A stretch of DNA of 33,099 nt from Acidobacteriota bacterium (GTDB lineage: Bacteria > Acidobacteriota > Blastocatellia > Pyrinomonadales > Pyrinomonadaceae), in assembly GCA_019639215.1 (NCBI GenBank), contig JAHBSH010000024.1, forward strand, positions 1 through 33,099. The letters are read 5' to 3'. Position numbers and translations under genes: made by a program. Position 1 is the first letter of the stretch. Every line of letters starts with the position of its first letter. Below the pieces are notes generated by a model. That model was given only the letters and a program-made list of their open reading frames with translations. It did not search any database and was not told the DNA's origin. Below are positions 24,449 to 33,030 of the stretch, piece by piece.

Positions 24449-24838
24449 CTATGTGATGATCAAAGATATCAATATCCGTCTTTCTCGCGGCCCGTCGAAC
24501 TCGCACAGATATATTCCCTGCCAACGGCCTAAACACAGCTTGCCATTCTCAAAAGGAACGGTAACGCTCGACCCGACAAGCGATGATTTTATATGCGCGT
24601 CCGAGTTGTTTTCGAAGTGTTTGAAATTCGATTCGTATTGCGGGATCAGACGATGAAGAAAACCAAGCATATCGCTTTTCACGTCCGGGTCGGCATTCTC
24701 ATTTATCGTCAACCCGCAGGTCGTATGCTGGGTGAAAAGCACACAAACGCCATTACCGCCGGGAAGGATTTGTATTACTTCGTCGGTTATGTCCAACATC
24801 TCTTCTCGAAGCGATGACCTTACCTGCAGAGTCTTCAT
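24449..24838 (-). CDS. yjbQ: YjbQ/UPF0047 family protein (secondary thiamine-phosphate synthase)
   Basis: This 129-residue protein is of the YjbQ family, some of which show weak thiamine-phosphate synthase activity in vitro; the real role is unsettled. The conserved face is present: LFTQHTTCGLTINENADPDV (about 35-54), HIKSSLVGSSVTVP and GRWQGIYLCEFDGPRERRI. Length is normal. It is the first gene of the minus-strand cluster running to 21099. A true thiE lies at 11109-11753, so this gene is not needed for that reaction. Confidence 0.93.
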   Translation of the reverse strand: MKTLQVRSSLREEMLDITDEVIQILPGGNGVCVLFTQHTTCGLTINENADPDVKSDMLGFLHRLIPQYESNFKHFENNSDAHIKSSLVGSSVTVPFENGKLCLGRWQGIYLCEFDGPRERRILISLIIT

Positions 24839-24927
24839 AGATACGTTTTATCATAAGCTGCCCGCAAGAAACATTAAATGCTTGATCAGAGGCTTTTATC
24901 TACTAAAAATTTCAAAGTTTCAGTGTT

Positions 24928-24969
24928 TTTAACCTAAACAGGTGTTTTTTTAACGCCCCTGTTTGTTAA
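24928..24969. promoter_or_regulatory. Inverted repeat overlapping the hppA promoter
   Basis: AAACAGG (24936-24942) and CCTGTTT (24958-24964) form a perfect stem. It is extended by TTTAAC on the left and TTAAA on the right with small bulges. The right arm overlaps the putative -35 of the hppA promoter, so it could be an operator. The T run in the loop (24945-24951) makes it unlike a terminator. Confidence 0.45.
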
Positions 24970-24991
24970 ATGGGTATAAGTATTCGATAAT
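24963..24991 (+). promoter_or_regulatory. Candidate promoter of hppA
   Basis: TTGTTA (24963-24968), 17 bases, then GATAAT (24986-24991). The -10 is five of six and the -35 four of six to the housekeeping consensus. The start would be near 24998, leaving a leader of about 110 bases. The ribosome site before 25108 is weak. Confidence 0.5.
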
Positions 24992-25107
24992 TAATGATTT
25001 TGATGTCCGTTTGGCCTTAAATAGGACTGGACCGGATTTATTCACAATAAAATCTATCTTTTCAGTATGTTTTCTTTTATCAGGGAAAGCAGACGGATGA
25101 AAATAAT

Positions 25108-27228
25108 ATGAATTCTTACGTAATTTATTTAGTGCCTGCTTTAGGGCTTTTGGGTTTGCTTGTTATGGCCGTGAAATCGGCTTGGGTAAGCAAGCAGGAA
25201 GCAGGTGATGCAAATATGCAAGAGCTTGCCGGCTATATCGCTGACGGGGCAATGGCGTTTCTCAAGGCCGAATGGAAGGTATTGACGATCTTCGCGGTCA
25301 TTACGGCGGCCTTGTTAGCATATTCAGGAACCATCCATGAGGTAGGCGGTCGAGAGATCCATTCACACTGGATAATAAGCGTTGCATTCATTATCGGAGC
25401 TGTTTTCTCAGCCGTTGCCGGTTACATCGGCATGAAGGTCGCAACCAAGGCGAATGTTCGTACGACACAAGCGGCTCGCACAAGCCTGAAGCAAGCTCTT
25501 AAGGTTTCATTCACGGGCGGAGCGGTGATGGGACTAGGCGTTGCCGGTCTTGCGGTTTTTGGGCTTGGCGGATTGTTCATTGTGTTTTTGGCAATGTTTG
25601 CCGATCTAGGAGCTAACCAGATCAAGACAGCTATCGAAGTTCTTACAGGGTTTTCGCTAGGAGCCGAATCTATCGCTCTATTTTCACGCGTCGGTGGCGG
25701 TATTTATACAAAAGCCGCGGATGTTGGAGCTGACCTTGTCGGCAAGGTAGAAGCCGGAATTCCCGAAGACGACGTTCGCAACCCGGCGACCATTGCTGAT
25801 AACGTCGGCGATAACGTCGGTGATGTGGCCGGTATGGGAGCTGACCTTTTCGGGTCATATGTTGCCACTATTTTGGCGACCATGGTGCTTGGCCAGGAGA
25901 TCATTGTGCGTGATGCTTTTGGTGGAATGTCGCCGATATTGCTGCCTATGGTCATCAGCGGAATCGGTCTTGTTTTCTCGATCGTTGGAATGCAGCTGGT
26001 GCGGATCAGCGATGACAATGCAAATGTGCAGACAGCGCTCAACATAGGCAACTGGGCATCAATGATCCTTACGGTCATTGCGTCATATTTTGCCGTTATC
26101 TGGCTTTTGCCGGAGGGACAGCTTACTCTTCGCTCGATGGAATTTGACCGCAATGGCGTGTTCTTTTCCATAGTGGTTGGAACCGTGGTCGGAGCGATAA
26201 TGAGCGTCGCTACCGAATACTACACCGCAATGGGCAAAAAGCCGGTCAACTCAATAGTTCAGCAATCATCTACCGGTCATGCAACAAACATCATCGGCGG
26301 CCTGTCTGTCGGTATGAAATCAACCGTCATTCCGATCATCACGCTGGCAGCAGGTATCGTGCTTTCGTATAAGTTCGCCGGTCTTTACGGTGTAGCGATA
26401 GCTGCCGCCGGGATGATGGCGACAACGGCTATGCAGCTTGCGATAGACGCGTTTGGCCCGATCGCCGATAACGCAGGCGGCATTGCAGAGATGAGCCAGC
26501 TGCCGTCAGAAGTTCGTGAACGCACGGACAATCTTGACGCCGTTGGAAACACAACCGCCGCGACCGGAAAAGGTTTTGCAATCGCGTCTGCGGCTCTGAC
26601 CGCGTTGGCGCTGTTCGCGGCATTTGTAGGAATCGCGGGTATTGACCGCATTGATATTTACAAGGCAAATGTTCTCGGCGGACTGTTCATCGGCGGCATG
26701 ATACCTTTCATTTTCTCGGCTCTTTGCATCCAGGCTGTTGGTAAAGCAGCGATGGATATGGTGCAGGAAGTAAGGCGGCAGTTCCGCGAGATTCCGGGCA
26801 TCATGGAATATAAGGCCAAGCCAGAATATGAGAAATGCGTTGAGATCTCAACGCAGGCCTCTATTCGTGAAATGCTGCTGCCGGGTGCCATCGCTCTGAT
26901 AACACCGGTCGTCGTCGGTTTCACTTTTGGTCCTGAAGTTCTCGGCGGCTTACTGGCGGGCGTAACTGTTTCAGGCGTTCTGATGGGTATCTTTCAAAAC
27001 AATGCTGGTGGTGCATGGGACAACGCCAAGAAATCCTTCGAAAAGGGTGTCACGATAAACGGCGAGGTCTATTACAAAGGTTCTGAGCCGCACAAAGCGT
27101 CTGTTACAGGCGACACGGTCGGCGATCCTTTCAAGGATACATCCGGCCCCTCGATGAACATTCTCATCAAACTGATGTCTATTGTGTCGCTGATAATCGC
27201 ACCGTATATATACGGCATCGGCGGATAG
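25108..27228 (+). CDS. hppA: Membrane-bound pyrophosphatase, K+-dependent, probably proton-pumping
   Basis: The enzyme couples hydrolysis of pyrophosphate to ion transport across the inner membrane. The 706 residues hold about 16 membrane helices. The catalytic loops are intact: GGGIYTKAADVGADLVGKVE (196-215) and DNVGDNVGDVAGMGADLFG (231-249). In GNTTAATGKG, Ala484 and Gly487 are the residues of K+-dependent members; the K+-independent type has Lys and Thr. TM6 (GADLFGSYVATI) lacks the usual gate glutamate, whereas TM5 carries Glu187 in LGAES. I recall this arrangement from the Flavobacterium-type proton pumps, so I predict H+ rather than Na+ transport. A terminator follows. Confidence 0.96.
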   Translation: MNSYVIYLVPALGLLGLLVMAVKSAWVSKQEAGDANMQELAGYIADGAMAFLKAEWKVLTIFAVITAALLAYSGTIHEVGGREIHSHWIISVAFIIGAVFSAVAGYIGMKVATKANVRTTQAARTSLKQALKVSFTGGAVMGLGVAGLAVFGLGGLFIVFLAMFADLGANQIKTAIEVLTGFSLGAESIALFSRVGGGIYTKAADVGADLVGKVEAGIPEDDVRNPATIADNVGDNVGDVAGMGADLFGSYVATILATMVLGQEIIVRDAFGGMSPILLPMVISGIGLVFSIVGMQLVRISDDNANVQTALNIGNWASMILTVIASYFAVIWLLPEGQLTLRSMEFDRNGVFFSIVVGTVVGAIMSVATEYYTAMGKKPVNSIVQQSSTGHATNIIGGLSVGMKSTVIPIITLAAGIVLSYKFAGLYGVAIAAAGMMATTAMQLAIDAFGPIADNAGGIAEMSQLPSEVRERTDNLDAVGNTTAATGKGFAIASAALTALALFAAFVGIAGIDRIDIYKANVLGGLFIGGMIPFIFSALCIQAVGKAAMDMVQEVRRQFREIPGIMEYKAKPEYEKCVEISTQASIREMLLPGAIALITPVVVGFTFGPEVLGGLLAGVTVSGVLMGIFQNNAGGAWDNAKKSFEKGVTINGEVYYKGSEPHKASVTGDTVGDPFKDTSGPSMNILIKLMSIVSLIIAPYIYGIGG

Positions 27229-27250
27229 AACAATCTATAATTTACCTAAT

Positions 27251-27285
27251 GGCGGTGATGTTAATTGATCACCGCCTATTTTCTT
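27251..27285 (+). terminator. Intrinsic terminator of hppA
   Basis: GGCGGTGAT (27251-27259) pairs perfectly with ATCACCGCC (27268-27276) around eight bases, followed by TATTTTCTT. The last stem base overlaps the stop codon of the convergent methyltransferase gene. Confidence 0.75.
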
Positions 27286-27986
27286 GCCCTAATACAAATG
27301 AAAGCAGGCATGCGGGATAATTCTTCGTAATGTCTCGGGTCGGCTTTTTTGAATTCTTCAGTTGGCTTTGGTTCGATCACTTTCTCAATAACGAAGTTGC
27401 TTGCTGTTAGAGGTTCAAACAAAGACCCTAACGAGCGGCGAAAGGTCGGAACATAGACTTTGACCGGATCAAAACCGCTCCATTCACTTCCAACCTTTTC
27501 GGTTTGAAAATAGTCTTCTGAACGAAAATAAAGATAATCGGAAAATGGATGACCGACGGAGAATATGAAAAACCCTCCGGGCTTTAATACACGGTAAAAT
27601 TCGGCAAAGGAAGCGTGCCAATCCTTTACGTAATCCATTACCAATGGCGAAAGGATAAGATCGAAGAATTCATCGGTAAACTCAAGAGGCCGTCCCAAGT
27701 CAGCAAGTCTGATGTCATGATCATTCCCCAATCTTTGTTTTGCCAGTGCGACCATTTTAGGACTGGCATCTATTGAAACAACTTTGGCACCTTGGTTGAT
27801 AAGCCATTCAGAATATACGCCGGGACCACAGCCGGCATCTAGTGTATGCAGATCTTTTACATCGGGTAATAGCGATAAGGTAGCTGGCCGTTCGTAATAG
27901 GCATTGTGCGGTTTTGTATCGATCCGTTTTGCATACGCCTCGGCGAGTTGTTCATATGCTTCAAGAGCAATAGGATCTTCTGACAT
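27276..27986 (-). CDS. Class I SAM-dependent methyltransferase
   Basis: This 236-residue Rossmann-fold methyltransferase is of the Methyltransf_11/25 type. Motif I is HTLDAGCGPGVYSEWL (about 47-62), then VVSIDASPKM for the acidic ribose contact. Further on come DLILSPLVMDYVKDW and VLKPGGFFIFSVGHP. The C-terminal third should set the substrate, probably a small molecule, but nothing identifies it. It lies 13 bases after carA and is likely the last gene of the lepB-carA unit. Confidence 0.9.
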   Translation of the reverse strand: MSEDPIALEAYEQLAEAYAKRIDTKPHNAYYERPATLSLLPDVKDLHTLDAGCGPGVYSEWLINQGAKVVSIDASPKMVALAKQRLGNDHDIRLADLGRPLEFTDEFFDLILSPLVMDYVKDWHASFAEFYRVLKPGGFFIFSVGHPFSDYLYFRSEDYFQTEKVGSEWSGFDPVKVYVPTFRRSLGSLFEPLTASNFVIEKVIEPKPTEEFKKADPRHYEELSRMPAFICIRARK

Positions 27987-27999
27987 AAGTATCCAGTAT

Positions 28000-29091
28000 C
28001 TATTTTGTCATCAGCTCAATGAATCTCTTGAAAAGATACTCACTGTCGTGCGGCCCAGGAGCAGATTCCGGGTGGTATTGGACAGAGAAAATGGGAAGCG
28101 TTTTGTGGCGAAGTCCTGCTACGGTATCGTCATTTAGATTTACGTGGGTTACCTCAACGTCAGCTGGAAGAGAATCGCGTTTCACGGCAAAACCGTGATT
28201 ATGCGAGGCGATCTCGACCTTTCGTGTTGTCAGATCCATTATCGGCTGGTTACCGCCGCGGTGGCCGAATTTCATCTTGAATGTATCTCCGCCAAGAGCG
28301 GAACCCAAAAGCTGATGTCCCAGGCAAATGCCAAACATCGGCACGCCGCTTTCGGCCATATGCCTTACCTCGCTTATGACCTGTTTCATAGACGAAGGGT
28401 CGCCGGGGCCGTTTGAGAGAAATATGCCGTCAGGTTGGAGAGCAAGAACCTCTGCTGCCAAAGTGTCGGACGGAACCACCGTTATCCTGCATCCATATTT
28501 GGCAAAGGTACGCAGGCTGTTCGTTTTTACACCAAAATCATAGGCGACGACGTGAAACTTCGCATCACCATCAGCCGGATGTTCATAGCGATCATTTGTC
28601 GTAACCGTGCTGGCGAGTTCACGATCCGCCATTTCCGGTGATGCCAATATCTTTTCAGTCAGGCTTGCTGCGTTAAGGTCAACGGTAGAAACAGCCGAGC
28701 GCATAGCGCCTTTATCACGAATGTGCCGGACAAGTGCTCTTGTATCAATGCCCTCAATCCCGACTATTTCGTTTTTTCGCAAATAATCATTCAATGAACC
28801 TGTTGCCCGCCAGTTGGAATAAAGACGTGAAGATTCGCGAACGACAAATCCCGCAACCCAGGGTTTTCGAGATTCCATATCTTCCTCGTTGATGCCATAA
28901 TTGCCGATCAGGGGGTACGTCATACAGACTATCTGTCCGGCATAGCTAGGATCAGTAAGTAGCTCCTGATATCCGGCCATTGAGGTGTTGAAGACCATCT
29001 CACCAAAGGTCTCACCTTCCGCGCCAAAAGAAAGCCCTGAAAAGGAGCGTCCATCCTCCAGAACCAAAATAGCTGGTTTCCGTTCGTTCAT
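28000..29091 (-). CDS. carA: Carbamoyl-phosphate synthase small subunit
   Basis: CarA is the glutaminase subunit that supplies ammonia to CarB for carbamoyl phosphate, feeding arginine and pyrimidine synthesis. The 363 residues contain the N-terminal GYQELLTDPSYAGQIV region, then the class I amidotransferase domain with LSNGPGDP, nucleophile Cys256 in GICLGHQ, and His340/Glu342 in QYHPES. The catalytic triad is complete. carB is not in the window. A TAAAAT box seven bases before the ATG (29104-29099 on the minus strand) could give a leaderless message in addition to read-through from lepB. Confidence 0.97.
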   Translation of the reverse strand: MNERKPAILVLEDGRSFSGLSFGAEGETFGEMVFNTSMAGYQELLTDPSYAGQIVCMTYPLIGNYGINEEDMESRKPWVAGFVVRESSRLYSNWRATGSLNDYLRKNEIVGIEGIDTRALVRHIRDKGAMRSAVSTVDLNAASLTEKILASPEMADRELASTVTTNDRYEHPADGDAKFHVVAYDFGVKTNSLRTFAKYGCRITVVPSDTLAAEVLALQPDGIFLSNGPGDPSSMKQVISEVRHMAESGVPMFGICLGHQLLGSALGGDTFKMKFGHRGGNQPIMDLTTRKVEIASHNHGFAVKRDSLPADVEVTHVNLNDDTVAGLRHKTLPIFSVQYHPESAPGPHDSEYLFKRFIELMTK

Positions 29092-29154
29092 TGAAGATAT
29101 TTTACCTTATTGCGGTCAAAGTCACGGAATCAGGAGGAATGATTTTGAAATGGA

Positions 29155-29856
29155 TCAATTATTTTCGGTGACGGCGCGATCATCATTGTCTGATGGCGTT
29201 TCAATAACGTCATACTCGCCGTGTTCTAAAAAACCTACCTTTGATGGCTGCCAGTAACGGAAAAAGGCTTTTCCGTAGATATACTTTTCCGGCACAAAAC
29301 CCCATTTTCTGGAATCGGAAGAATTGTCACGGTTGTCACCCATTACAAAATAGTGATGAGCGTCAACCCTCTGCGCAGGATGATTTGGCAGATCCTGATT
29401 ATGTTCTTTATCCAGATAGTCTTCTTTCAGTTCGGTACCATTAATATAGACCTTTCCGTTCCTGACCTCGACGCGTTCGCCTGGCAAACCGATAATGCGT
29501 TTAACGTAGCTCTTGTCCGGTTCTCTTGGATACCAGAAAACAACTATGTCACCGCGTTCCAGGTGTCCCCAACGAACACTCTTGATGTTGTAATAAACAA
29601 GCTTGTTAACCAACAGCCTCTCTCCGTTATTCAGGTAAGGCTGCATTGATGAACCCTCAACCACAACAGGCTGAACGGCAAATACCCCAAGCAGGATAAA
29701 GACTACCAGAATAAGAAAGACATCTCTGGCGAGTTTCAGTCCTTCAGTCCAAAATCCGTTCATCGATTCGCGGCGGAAATGGACGATCTCTATGTCCCGA
29801 TCATCATCGGGCGACATATCGCCAAAACCATAACGATCTTTATTTCGACGTAGCAT
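29155..29856 (-). CDS. lepB: Signal peptidase I
   Basis: It removes signal peptides from exported proteins at the outer face of the inner membrane. The 233-residue protein has a charged cytoplasmic N terminus of about 40 residues and a single membrane segment (about 43-63). The catalytic Ser70 is in EGSSMQPYL and the general base Lys119 in SYVKRIIGLPGE. Box E is GDNRDNSSDSR (173-183). The C terminus is acidic. It is followed by carA after 63 bases. Confidence 0.96.
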   Translation of the reverse strand: MLRRNKDRYGFGDMSPDDDRDIEIVHFRRESMNGFWTEGLKLARDVFLILVVFILLGVFAVQPVVVEGSSMQPYLNNGERLLVNKLVYYNIKSVRWGHLERGDIVVFWYPREPDKSYVKRIIGLPGERVEVRNGKVYINGTELKEDYLDKEHNQDLPNHPAQRVDAHHYFVMGDNRDNSSDSRKWGFVPEKYIYGKAFFRYWQPSKVGFLEHGEYDVIETPSDNDDRAVTENN

Positions 29857-29914
29857 AAATCACGAGGCGGGTACAGTAAATGAAACAAAGCGGCTAATAA
29901 ACACCACCAAACTT

Positions 29915-29943
29915 AAATTAGCCATACAATACTCTTTTGTCAA
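29915..29943 (-). promoter_or_regulatory. Candidate promoter of lepB
   Basis: A perfect minus-strand TTGACA (29943-29938) is followed after 17 bases by TAATTT (29920-29915), a weak -10. The predicted start lies about 50 bases before the lepB ATG. Confidence 0.4.
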
Positions 29944-30011
29944 AACATTTCCGTATAAATTCAATTGATAAAGGCAACAGTATCCGTTCGCCGTTTGCTC
30001 GTGATCTGGGA

Positions 30012-30017
30012 TATTAT
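30012..30017 (+). promoter_or_regulatory. -10 box placed for a leaderless aminotransferase message
   Basis: TATTAT ends six bases before the ATG at 30024, so transcription would begin at or near the start codon. No good -35 is seen at the right distance and there is no ribosome site. Confidence 0.3.
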
Positions 30018-30023
30018 CTGAAT

Positions 30024-31148
30024 ATGAATCCTGATATTCGCAGTTTATTTTCTGCGACAAATGATCTTACCTACCTCAATAGTGCGGCGGTATCTCCTTT
30101 GCCGATACCAGCGGTCGAAGCCGTTCATTCTCAATTAAAAGATGTGGCAAGCGTAGGTTCGGTTAACTTTCCAGCTTGGATAGCAACAAAGAACAGAACC
30201 CGCGAGATGTTATCTGGCATGATGTGTGTCCGTCCTGAACAGATCGCTTTCACAAGAAATACTTCAGACGGCATGGCTTCAGTTGCTTTGGGAATAAACT
30301 GGAAAAAGGGTGACAACATTGTCAGCTTTGAACACGAATTCCCCGCAAATTTCTATGCGTGGCGGCAAATAAGGGACAAGTTCGGTGTAGAGCTTCGTAT
30401 GTGTTCCGAGCGTGACGGAAGAATAGACCACGACGAGTTTATCGGTCTGATCGACGCTAATACTAGGGTCGTTACAATAAGTGCAGTACAGTTTGCGTCA
30501 GGATTTAGAGCAGATCTAGAGCGTATCGGAAAGGCGGCAAGAGCTGTTGATGCGTTGTTTGTTGTAGATGTCATACAAGGTCTCGGTGCAATGGCGTTTG
30601 ACCTTCCTGCTCTGTATGTCGATGTAGCCGCTGGAGCAAGCCATAAATGGCTATGTTCACCGGAAGGTTGTGGGTTCTTGTACATCTCTGACCGAGCCAG
30701 GCAACGAATTGAGCCAACACTCGTCGGCTGGATAAGCGTGAAAACACCATGGGATTTTGAGGATCGCGAACAATCGTTGAAACCAAATGCTCTTGCTTGG
30801 GAGAGTGGGACCGGTCCCGCTTCCCTTTTTTACGGTATGGAACAGAGCCTGAAACTTCTTATCGAAGCGGGACCTGATAATATTGACAATCATCTGCTAG
30901 GCCTGTCGGACCTTTTATGCGAACTTCTTGCCGGCAAGGATTACAACATTATCAGTTCACGCAGGCCTGAGGAAAGATCGGCCATTGTATGTATAAAACA
31001 TCGGGGAGGAATGCACTGCACTGAGATATCGGAGCAGCTGGAAAAGGAGAACATCATCGTTTCTCCGAGAGGCGACAGGCTGCGTATTTCACCACATTTT
31101 TACAATAATGAGGCGGACATAGAACATCTTGTCAGAGCGCTTCCGTAA
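30024..31148 (+). CDS. Class V aminotransferase-fold PLP enzyme
   Basis: This 374-residue pyridoxal-phosphate enzyme is of the class V fold that includes cysteine desulfurases, isopenicillin-N epimerase and kynureninase. It opens MNPDIRSLFSATNDLTYLNSAAVSP. The cofactor-contact strand is VVDVIQGLGAM (Asp172), and the Schiff-base lysine is Lys198 in GASHKWLCSPEGCGFLY. The latter reads more like the epimerase-like (CefD-type) group than SufS, and no desulfurase active-site Cys loop is obvious. I chose the ATG at 30024; a TTG at 29937 would add 29 residues without family character. The substrate is unknown. Confidence 0.88.
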   Translation: MNPDIRSLFSATNDLTYLNSAAVSPLPIPAVEAVHSQLKDVASVGSVNFPAWIATKNRTREMLSGMMCVRPEQIAFTRNTSDGMASVALGINWKKGDNIVSFEHEFPANFYAWRQIRDKFGVELRMCSERDGRIDHDEFIGLIDANTRVVTISAVQFASGFRADLERIGKAARAVDALFVVDVIQGLGAMAFDLPALYVDVAAGASHKWLCSPEGCGFLYISDRARQRIEPTLVGWISVKTPWDFEDREQSLKPNALAWESGTGPASLFYGMEQSLKLLIEAGPDNIDNHLLGLSDLLCELLAGKDYNIISSRRPEERSAIVCIKHRGGMHCTEISEQLEKENIIVSPRGDRLRISPHFYNNEADIEHLVRALP

Positions 31149-31158
31149 TTGTTTCAGC

Positions 31159-31923
31159 CTATGAGGCCGGTTTTGGCGAGATCGGCTCCGAAAGATCGTC
31201 CAGGTTTAGACGTGTCAGACCGCCAGCGTCAGAAAAGGCCGTGAACCGCCTGCGTTGCTTTTCACGAAAACGGAAATATAAAAACCCACAAAGTATGCCG
31301 AGCGAGATTGCCAGCCCGAAAACCATGGATACCCAAATAATGGTCGAGACGACAACATCTCCAGCGGTTATCGCAAAATATCTTTCAAACCTTTGGATCA
31401 AAAACGGATCTTCACCCAGCCATTGAACAGATTTTTGATATTTCACGCTGTCCGCGAGTGCCATTGCAGCGTTCGCGTCTGTTCCGTCAAAAACGAATAC
31501 CGAATAATTGCCGATTCTTTTATAAACTGTAGCTGCCGCAGGATCGGCAGTTATCAGGTTGAGAAACTGCCCGTCTGCCTCTGATGCGGCTTGGGGCGTC
31601 ATATATTCGATTATCAACAGTTGTCCCGCGTCATACCGCGCAGTTGCGGCTTCAGTTCCGGCCTCGAAACTGACATTGGCAAGTAATGTCCTGTCTCCTA
31701 CGGCGGAACGGAGTCCGTCTTGTGATCTAATGAAAATTGCTGAATTGCGAACAGTCTCAAATTCGGGCAGGTGATGCAGAATTACCGGAAGTCCGTCAGC
31801 TTCGGAGATCTCCTGGCTTTTGATCGGTTCTCCATCGATGATCGCCTGCGCAGATACAGGGTTTGCCGCCATCGGCATCATCCACAAAAGGCAGATAAAA
31901 AAAACAGACAGAACTTTCATCAT
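31159..31923 (-). CDS. Exported, C-terminally membrane-anchored protein of unknown function (DUF6599-like)
   Basis: The 254-residue protein has an N-terminal signal peptide (hydrophobic to about residue 20, likely cleaved after VSAQA). An extracytoplasmic domain of about 170 residues follows, then a single membrane helix (about 197-220) and a basic cytoplasmic tail (FREKQRRRF). The domain has YKRIGNYSVFVFDGTD and QSVQWLGEDPF-like strands that recall a family annotated DUF6599 in Acidobacteriota; this is from memory and moderately sure. It is tail-to-tail with the aminotransferase (10-base gap) and divergent from the sigma-factor gene. Confidence 0.75.
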   Translation of the reverse strand: MMKVLSVFFICLLWMMPMAANPVSAQAIIDGEPIKSQEISEADGLPVILHHLPEFETVRNSAIFIRSQDGLRSAVGDRTLLANVSFEAGTEAATARYDAGQLLIIEYMTPQAASEADGQFLNLITADPAAATVYKRIGNYSVFVFDGTDANAAMALADSVKYQKSVQWLGEDPFLIQRFERYFAITAGDVVVSTIIWVSMVFGLAISLGILCGFLYFRFREKQRRRFTAFSDAGGLTRLNLDDLSEPISPKPAS

Positions 31924-32008
31924 TTCATTGGCACGAGCACTGTCTTTCCAGAGAGGCGAGTCCCGTAAAATAATACCATTTTGTAGGCACTATTAGGCAA
32001 TGCGCACT

Positions 32009-32042
32009 CATTTAATACATATACCAAATAGTATATTAAATG
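32009..32042. promoter_or_regulatory. AT-rich palindrome upstream of the sigma-factor gene
   Basis: CATTTAATA plus TATAC (32009-32024, two-base bulge) pairs with GTATATTAAATG (32031-32042), a 12-base stem around six bases. It lies in the 283-base divergent gap 31924-32206. That gap also holds TTAGGCA at 31993-31999 and its inverse TGCCTAA at 32105-32111. No gene and no convincing promoter was found in the gap. A regulator site is possible. Confidence 0.4.
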
Positions 32043-32206
32043 GCTCAACCTCACCATTTGCTAACTCGGAGCGAAAGTTTCGATGTGTAAAAATTACAAA
32101 AGTATGCCTAAATAATGCAACATTTGCTGTAAAATGACGTGTAGAGTAGAGTTCAGCTTCGTTTGGCACGCTAGTTGATACCGCATTTAGCGGGGGGTAA
32201 AGTAAA

Positions 32207-32875
32207 ATGACAACAGAAACCTTAAACTATCCTGTATTTCAAAGCGAAGCTATTGGCGGTGAGGCATCGGCCAAAGCATCAAAGATAAAGAGTGTTGATA
32301 TCGCAGCCGCGACCGACCTTGACCTTACCCAACTTGCGGCCAAGGGCGATATGGTCGCTTTTGAAGAGATCTATCAGAGGCATCATCGTCGGGTTTATTC
32401 GATCTGTCTGCGGATGCTTCAGAACGCCTATGAGGCCGAAGACCTGACGCAGGATGTTTTCATCCAGCTATACAGAAAGATCGGCAGTTTTCGCGGTGAT
32501 TCGGCATTCACGACGTGGCTTCACCGGATGACGGTCAATCAGGTGCTGATGCACTTTCGCAAACGCAACGTCAAGTACGAAAAGACGACAGAAGAGGGCG
32601 AAACTCCCGACCAGATCGTCACCGGAACGTCTGATCCGGAGCGTATGCGGATCGTTGACAAGATCGCTCTGGAAAGCGCGATCGAGCAGCTGCCGGACGG
32701 TTACAAGAACGTCTTTTTGCTGCACGACGTTGAAGGTTTTGAGCACGAAGAGGTAGCCAGAATACTCGGCTGTTCTGTCGGCACATCAAAATCACAATTG
32801 CACAAAGCGAGGCTAAAGCTCCGCAAACTGCTCAAGAAAAAAGCCAACCCGCGTCTCGTCGGCGTCGGCATCTAA
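32207..32875 (+). CDS. ECF-type RNA polymerase sigma factor
   Basis: This 222-residue sigma-70-family protein is of the RpoE-like extracytoplasmic-function type. Residues 1-42 are an extra N-terminal tail. Region 2 runs from about 43 to 113 ([59 protein letters not shown]). Region 4 is at about 160-205, with [46 protein letters not shown] in pieces. A GGGGGG run stands nine bases before the ATG. No anti-sigma gene adjoins it in the window, and a strong terminator follows, so it is transcribed alone. Confidence 0.94.
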   Translation: MTTETLNYPVFQSEAIGGEASAKASKIKSVDIAAATDLDLTQLAAKGDMVAFEEIYQRHHRRVYSICLRMLQNAYEAEDLTQDVFIQLYRKIGSFRGDSAFTTWLHRMTVNQVLMHFRKRNVKYEKTTEEGETPDQIVTGTSDPERMRIVDKIALESAIEQLPDGYKNVFLLHDVEGFEHEEVARILGCSVGTSKSQLHKARLKLRKLLKKKANPRLVGVGI

Positions 32876-32895
32876 ACCAAAAAATTCACCATCTC

Positions 32896-32930
32896 AAAAA
32901 GGCTTCTCGTTAATCCGGGAAGCCTTTTTT
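32896..32930 (+). terminator. Strong intrinsic terminator of the sigma-factor gene
   Basis: AAAAAGGCTTC (32896-32906) pairs with GAAGCCTTTTT (32919-32929). The stem is extended inward by three more pairs to a six-base loop, and six T follow the GC part. It is the best terminator in the window. Confidence 0.9.
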
Positions 32931-32985
32931 CACGCAGTTTTCGTATAAAGCGATCTTGTGTAAAAAAAGACCTCTTTTTTGAAGT

Positions 32986-32999
32986 AAAAAGCGCTTTTT
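32986..32999. repeat. Perfect 14-bp palindrome AAAAAGCGCTTTTT
   Basis: This lies in the 224-base non-coding end of the window (32876-33099) after the sigma-factor terminator. It has no loop, so it is more likely a protein site than a hairpin. No gene is supported in this tail. Confidence 0.4.
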
Positions 33000-33030
33000 C
33001 GCATTAAAAGATGTGTCAACATGAAACACT

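Noticed and set aside
31159..31923. Anti-sigma factor for the neighbouring ECF sigma gene
   Set aside because: The protein has a signal peptide, a large external domain and a C-terminal anchor, with only a short basic cytoplasmic tail and no anti-sigma motif; it is also divergent.
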